DNA of 9,455 nt from JAHCHG01 sp038251885 (GTDB taxonomy: Bacteria > Acidobacteriota > Blastocatellia > Pyrinomonadales > Pyrinomonadaceae). Each line of letters begins with the position of its first letter. Position 1 is the stretch's first letter. The stretch spans positions 1 to 9,455 of the forward strand of contig JBBSAX010000200.1 in assembly GCA_038251885.1 (NCBI GenBank), read 5' to 3'. A program made the position numbers and the translations under genes. The notes below the pieces were generated by a model. The model ran no database searches. It worked only from the letters and a program-made list of their open reading frames with translations, and had not been told where the DNA came from. Of the stretch, positions 6,838 through 9,455 are shown piece after piece.

Positions 6838-6858
6838 AGAAAATTTCTTTCTTAAGAT
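6838..6858. repeat. 21-base imperfect direct repeat, copy A
   Basis: This copy matches 7969-7989 at 19 of 21 positions (core TTCTTTCTTAA). It contains half of a short AAAGAAA-A-TTTCTTT palindrome (6836-6850) and ends just before the Fic remnant ATG. It marks the left side of the segment holding the Fic remnant and the UPF0175/DUF3368 pair. AT-rich composition weakens the call. Confidence 0.45.
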
Positions 6859-7128
6859 ATGCAGCTAAAATCAAACCGCACCGGATTTCTCGTTAATTGT
6901 CGGGCTGTCGGCGAGTCATTCAAAGCATTTGTGCCGAACGCCTTGCCGCCCGTGCCGCCGCTTGATTTTGGCGGCGAACACGTTGACCGGCTCGAACGGG
7001 CGAATCGCACTTTGAGAAAACTCGACGGATTATCGCGCTTTCTACCCGACGTTTCACTTTTTGTTTACTGGTTTGGGCGAAAGGAAGTCGTGCTGTCATC
7101 GCAAGCAGGCTGTCGGCAGTATAACTAA
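6859..7128 (+). pseudogene. N-terminal remnant of a Fic-family protein
   Basis: The 89-codon frame reads like the start of a Fic/DOC protein: AFVPNALPPVPPLDF (about 23-37), LERANRTLRKLDGLSRFLPD and RKEVVLSSQ. That is the Fic_N region, which normally runs on into an IEGTQ segment and then the catalytic HPFxxGNGR domain. Here the match ends exactly after LSSQ, continues as AGCRQYN and stops. No HPFxxGNGR or other Fic sequence is found before the next gene 17 bases away. The catalytic AMP-transferase part is therefore missing and the gene should be inactive. The rest was probably lost when the neighbouring toxin-antitoxin pair arrived or by deletion (inference). Confidence 0.75.
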
Positions 7129-7144
7129 CTGCAAACGACTTTAT

Positions 7145-7619
7145 TTATTGATGTTTTTTAAGTAAAACTTCAACAATCTGTTTTGGCTCTCGGAACGGTG
7201 TTCTACGCAATCTGTCAATTGCTTCAGCAAATGAAATTAATCCGGTTTCGGCGGCACGGTCAAGAACACTCAAAGTGCCGATAATGATAAATCCGAGTTT
7301 AGCGGCTTCACGTCGCCCGTCTTTTTCGTCTATTAAAATTGCCTCTGCTCCAAGTTCTTCTGCCAGGAAAATTGCTTCACGTTCTCCGTAGTCTAAGTTT
7401 TCGAGTTTGTTATTCGGGCTTATACTCACAGATCGAACTTCAAGCCAAGCGGGTTTTGCATCAATCCAATTCTTAATTTTTTCCGGTGTTCCCAGTGTGC
7501 TGTAATTCATTTAAAACTGCCAATGGTATGATGATTTGACCGAACAAAGTCGGCAGAACGTCCTCGTAATTAATCAAAATCAAGTAATTGAGCGGAGATG
7601 TATCGGAAACAATAATCAT
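7145..7619 (-). pseudogene. DUF3368 PIN-type toxin, broken by one frameshift
   Basis: The gene starts with ATG at 7619, overlapping the antitoxin stop as ATGA. The first frame gives MIIVSDTSPLNYLILIN, then LFGQIIIPLAVLNELQH, the classical start of this PIN-like nuclease family, with acidic D6 and E38. It then stops after about 48 codons. The rest of the family (GTPEKIKNWIDAKPAWLEV, then GEREAIFLAEE and LIDEKDGRREA) continues in another frame from about 7495 to 7145. Removing one base from the CCC run at 7491-7493 (GGG on the coding strand) restores a continuous protein of about 157 residues of normal length. All visible acidic residues remain, so the damage is recent or a sequencing or assembly error. 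PIN toxins usually cut RNA; this one is probably off in its present form. Confidence 0.8.
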
Positions 7620-7888
7620 TTTTTAAGTAAAAGGTCTAAAGCAGCACGTTCGCGTTCTAAATCTTCAAAGCTATACTCCAAATCAATGTGATGTGCCTTG
7701 AGAAAGGCATCTAATTCAAGCCGGGTTTCCAGACCTAACATCTCCCTCACTTGAAAACCGGTTAAGCGGTCTGAGCGATAGCCTTCAAGCGCGATTGCTT
7801 CTAAAGCGGCGCGTGATAAATCTTTTTTACCGATACCGAGTTTTTCGGCGACTGACTCCGGCAACTCAACCGTAATAGCGACACTCAT
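7616..7888 (-). CDS. UPF0175-family antitoxin
   Basis: The 90-residue protein matches UPF0175: ITVELPESVAEKLG at the start, then SRAALEAIALEGYRSDRLTGFQVREMLGL (helix-turn-helix-like) and a C-terminal tail with acidic and leucine residues. UPF0175 proteins are the usual partners of DUF3368 PIN toxins, and here the genes overlap by four bases (ATGA). The protein is expected to block the toxin and possibly bind its own promoter. The ATG at 7888 is supported by an AGAGGA Shine-Dalgarno about eight bases upstream. The gene is intact although its toxin is frameshifted. Confidence 0.9.
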   Translation of the reverse strand: MSVAITVELPESVAEKLGIGKKDLSRAALEAIALEGYRSDRLTGFQVREMLGLETRLELDAFLKAHHIDLEYSFEDLERERAALDLLLKK

Positions 7889-7925
7889 AAGTTTTTCCTC
7901 TTGAAATTCTTAAATCCAATTCAGT

Positions 7926-7956
7926 ATTTTACCACTTTTTCGTTTGGTTTGTTCAA
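7926..7956 (-). promoter_or_regulatory. Candidate promoter of the UPF0175/DUF3368 operon
   Basis: On the minus strand a TTGAAC (-35, 7951-7956) and a TAAAAT (-10, 7926-7931) preceded by TGG (an extended -10) lie 19 bases apart, a slightly long spacer. Transcription would start about 30 bases before the antitoxin ATG. The separate promoter fits an inserted module. Confidence 0.45.
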
Positions 7957-7968
7957 AAAATTCATGAC

Positions 7969-7989
7969 AGAAAAATTCTTTCTTAAAAT
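7969..7989. repeat. 21-base imperfect direct repeat, copy B
   Basis: This is the second copy of the repeat at 6838-6858, differing at two positions, in the same orientation. It lies between the promoter of the antitoxin gene and the end of the radical-SAM gene, on the right side of the inserted segment. The bases just before each copy (TTCACAA and TTCATGAC) are also alike. Confidence 0.45.
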
Positions 7990-8016
7990 TTCTGACGAAC
8001 AAAGTTCTTCTCCGTC

Positions 8017-8712
8017 TCAAGAATACAAAACGATTCGATTACTTGCCTGCGTCGCCTTCAGATCAATCACGCGCTGGTTGCCGCTGCCCGTCCACAATCC
8101 CGCACCGCCCGCGAGTGATTCGATGTATGCTCCATCAATTAAAATGTCAATTTCGTTTAAAACCGCACTGATTAGCGATTGATTTGCGGATTTTTCGAGC
8201 AAAACTTCAATCGTATAACCGCTGTAACAAACAATATGAGGGCAACCTTGCTTGCGTAATTCCTTGACTAAAGCGAACAATCCGTCAATTTGTGCAAACG
8301 GTTCACCGCCCAAAATAGTAATGCCGTCGCGTTCATATCTCGCGTCGAGAAGTAATTCGGCTAATCTTGCAACCGAAATTACAACACCTGATTCTTTGTC
8401 GTGAAGCTGCGGAACATAGCAGCCTTTGCATTTTAGCGGACAGAATTGAAATAAAACCGAACTGCGTCTGCCCGGTCCTTCCGTTAAAGAGTTGTGATAA
8501 TAGCCCGCAATGCGGATGCTAATATCATTTGCTGCTTGTTCAGATAAACTTTCGGGCGGCTTGATGATTTCGGGCGGACGAGCGCAACCGATTTCCTGCG
8601 CGTCACCCAAAACGGATCGTAAATGGTGAGTCGCATCCGATCTGTAATCCTGATTGTCCTCAACCAAAATTGCGCCACGCAAATCGTCAATGATAAAAGT
8701 AATTTCCGGCAT
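8017..8712 (-). CDS. Radical-SAM/4Fe-4S single-cluster protein (NrdG-like) with extra N-terminal domain
   Basis: In the 231-residue protein, residues 65-215 form the radical-SAM part. EGPGRR (78-83) precedes the cluster motif C91-PLK-C95-KG-C98 (CxxxCxxC, binding a 4Fe-4S cluster that cleaves S-adenosylmethionine), then GGEPF (135-139), CYSGYT, IDILIDGAY and a GSGNQR end motif (209-214). This is the compact fold of anaerobic ribonucleotide-reductase activases and related single-cluster proteins. No nrdD partner is present, so another protein is probably the target. Residues 1-45 (MPEITFIIDD, then HHLRSVLGD) are extra and recall DUF2997, a small domain that in other bacteria accompanies AAA/DUF1257 genes; the conserved cysteine of that domain appears to be absent, so this is tentative. 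A GAGGT lies 10 bases before the ATG, and the 179-aa gene ends 18 bases upstream. Confidence 0.87.
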   Translation of the reverse strand: MPEITFIIDDLRGAILVEDNQDYRSDATHHLRSVLGDAQEIGCARPPEIIKPPESLSEQAANDISIRIAGYYHNSLTEGPGRRSSVLFQFCPLKCKGCYVPQLHDKESGVVISVARLAELLLDARYERDGITILGGEPFAQIDGLFALVKELRKQGCPHIVCYSGYTIEVLLEKSANQSLISAVLNEIDILIDGAYIESLAGGAGLWTGSGNQRVIDLKATQASNRIVLYS

Positions 8713-8730
8713 TTTAATTTTACCTCGCGC

Positions 8731-9270
8731 TTATTCGCCGCCTTTTGTTTTGACAATCGCAAGAGCGGCAAGTTCAGCGGGAGTTCGGTTTTTGTAAACT
8801 TTAAGGCTGCGGGCGACAAATTCATCTCTGGAAAATTCTTCGCCGGTCGCTTGCTGACGAATCGCAATATTTAATTTTTCGGTAAAGACGGGCGAAAGCG
8901 TCGTAACTCTGATTGCTTTGACAATGCCGGTTGCGGCTTCGACAAGAATGATTTTCAGCAGAATGCGTTCCGCCGGATTTGTCTGCAATGCGGGAATTCG
9001 GCGGTCTTCTTCCGCTACATTCCACCACGAAAAAGCGGAATCAGACCACGGCAAGGCTTCGCCGAAACGATAGAGCAGGAAAATAACCCCGTTCTCGCAG
9101 TAAAGCCCGAATTCGGCTTCCGCCTCGCGGACAGCCTCGATTTCCTGCGGATGCAGATTTTTCATTGACAGAAGAAGCGTGTGATCGCCCGACTGATAAC
9201 TGTATTCGACGGCTTCGGGCAGTTCGCTGCGTTCTTCAAAAAGCGGTTTTCCGATGGCAACTATTTGCAT
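8731..9270 (-). CDS. Unrecognised 179-aa cytosolic protein
   Basis: I cannot assign this protein to a named family. It opens MQIVAIGKPLFEERSELPEA. It has a hydrophobic-aromatic block at 62-83 (VIFLLYRFG, then PWSDSAFSWW), a second block LVEAATGIVKAIR (109-121), and a charged helical C-terminus. There is no signal peptide, transmembrane helix, cysteine cluster or clear catalytic motif. Composition and codon use look like a real gene, and the conserved-looking blocks suggest a compact alpha/beta protein. It lies 18 bases before the radical-SAM gene in the same direction, so a link to that enzyme, for example as substrate or scaffold, is possible (inference). The ATG at 9270 has no clear Shine-Dalgarno, and no convincing promoter is visible upstream. 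Confidence 0.8.
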   Translation of the reverse strand: MQIVAIGKPLFEERSELPEAVEYSYQSGDHTLLLSMKNLHPQEIEAVREAEAEFGLYCENGVIFLLYRFGEALPWSDSAFSWWNVAEEDRRIPALQTNPAERILLKIILVEAATGIVKAIRVTTLSPVFTEKLNIAIRQQATGEEFSRDEFVARSLKVYKNRTPAELAALAIVKTKGGE

Positions 9271-9338
9271 AATTTTAGAATTTCGATTGTTTTTTTCAGG
9301 AAAAACTATTTAACCATTACTGAGCGGTCTAAGAATTG

Positions 9339-9455
9339 CTATGTCGAATTCAGCATTGTAAGTAATTCTATATCAATCACTTCAGCTATTTTGTTCTTTA
9401 CTATCAGTAGCCAATTCTTACTTATTTTCCACGATTCGTAAAATATCTCGCCGAT
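9339..9455 (-). CDS. Possible 3' end of a gene running off the window
   Basis: One minus-strand frame is open from the window edge for 38 codons to a TAG at 9339-9341 (peptide ends EVIDIELLTMLNST); the other two minus frames stop within about 12 codons. It is co-oriented with the 179-aa gene, whose ATG lies 68 bases further on. The peptide is not recognised, and a frame of this length can occur by chance in AT-rich DNA. Confidence 0.3.
   Translation of the reverse strand: MGEIFYESWKISKNWLLIVKNKIAEVIDIELLTMLNST

Noticed and set aside
7476..7500. Programmed ribosomal frameshift in the DUF3368 gene
   Set aside because: A weak A-AAA-AAT run lies nearby, but a -1 slip there gives the wrong frame; a +1 change is needed, and the GGG run where homology switches explains it better.
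7966..7994. Hairpin CAGAAA/TTTCTG as a terminator after the radical-SAM gene
   Set aside because: The stem is only six AT-rich pairs with a 15-base loop and no proper T-run on the minus strand.
7901..8182. Plus-strand open frame of 93 codons
   Set aside because: Its second half is antisense to the radical-SAM gene and its first half covers the antitoxin promoter and repeat B; the peptide matches nothing I know.
8017..8712. Calling the radical-SAM gene nrdG
   Set aside because: No anaerobic ribonucleotide reductase gene is nearby and the N-terminal extension is atypical, so only the fold-level name is supported.
9330..9420. Inverted copies of TAAGAATTG (9330-9338 and 9412-9420)
   Set aside because: The arms are short, far apart and AT-rich; the same word occurs elsewhere in the window, so chance is likely.

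Overview
The window looks like an accessory or mobile region of a mid-GC bacterium, such as a plasmid, integrative element or genomic island. It contains no rRNA, tRNA or CRISPR. The host cannot be fixed from the sequence. The mix of UPF0175/DUF3368, ParDE and Fic families with a compact IS200-like element would fit Acidobacteriota (Blastocatellia-like) or a similar soil or sediment lineage, but that is a guess. Many starts lack a clear Shine-Dalgarno; the parD and UPF0175 genes have good ones.

Right part, read on the minus strand from the right edge: a possible gene end (9339-9455), an unrecognised 179-aa protein, then a radical-SAM/4Fe-4S protein of the NrdG-like single-cluster type with an extra N-terminal domain that may be DUF2997-like. 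A roughly 1.1-kb insert follows. It holds a UPF0175 antitoxin, a DUF3368 PIN toxin broken by one frameshift, and on the plus strand the N-terminal remnant of a Fic protein. Two nearly identical 21-base direct repeats bound this insert.

Middle: a DUF6915-like protein with an unknown C-terminal half (minus) and a ParD/ParE module (plus). ParDE has its own promoter, a strong RBS and a terminator lying inside the neighbouring gene.

Left part, minus strand: a MoxR-type AAA+ ATPase, a DUF2201-type protein (HExxH metallopeptidase-like plus VWA-like MIDAS domain), a 241-aa protein carrying a motif I associate with phage and plasmid hypotheticals, and a complete beta sliding clamp (DnaN). A short ORF after dnaN is cut off by an IS200/IS605-type element whose tnpA is intact and whose two ends carry matching imperfect hairpins.

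Without the toxin-antitoxin modules, the Fic scar and the IS, a co-oriented set remains: 179-aa protein, radical SAM, DUF6915-like, MoxR, VWA/metallopeptidase, 241-aa protein, DnaN. MoxR-VWA pairs are known as chaperone or cofactor-insertion machines. Their combination here with a radical-SAM enzyme and an extra replication clamp is the best candidate for an undescribed system. The function is inference only.
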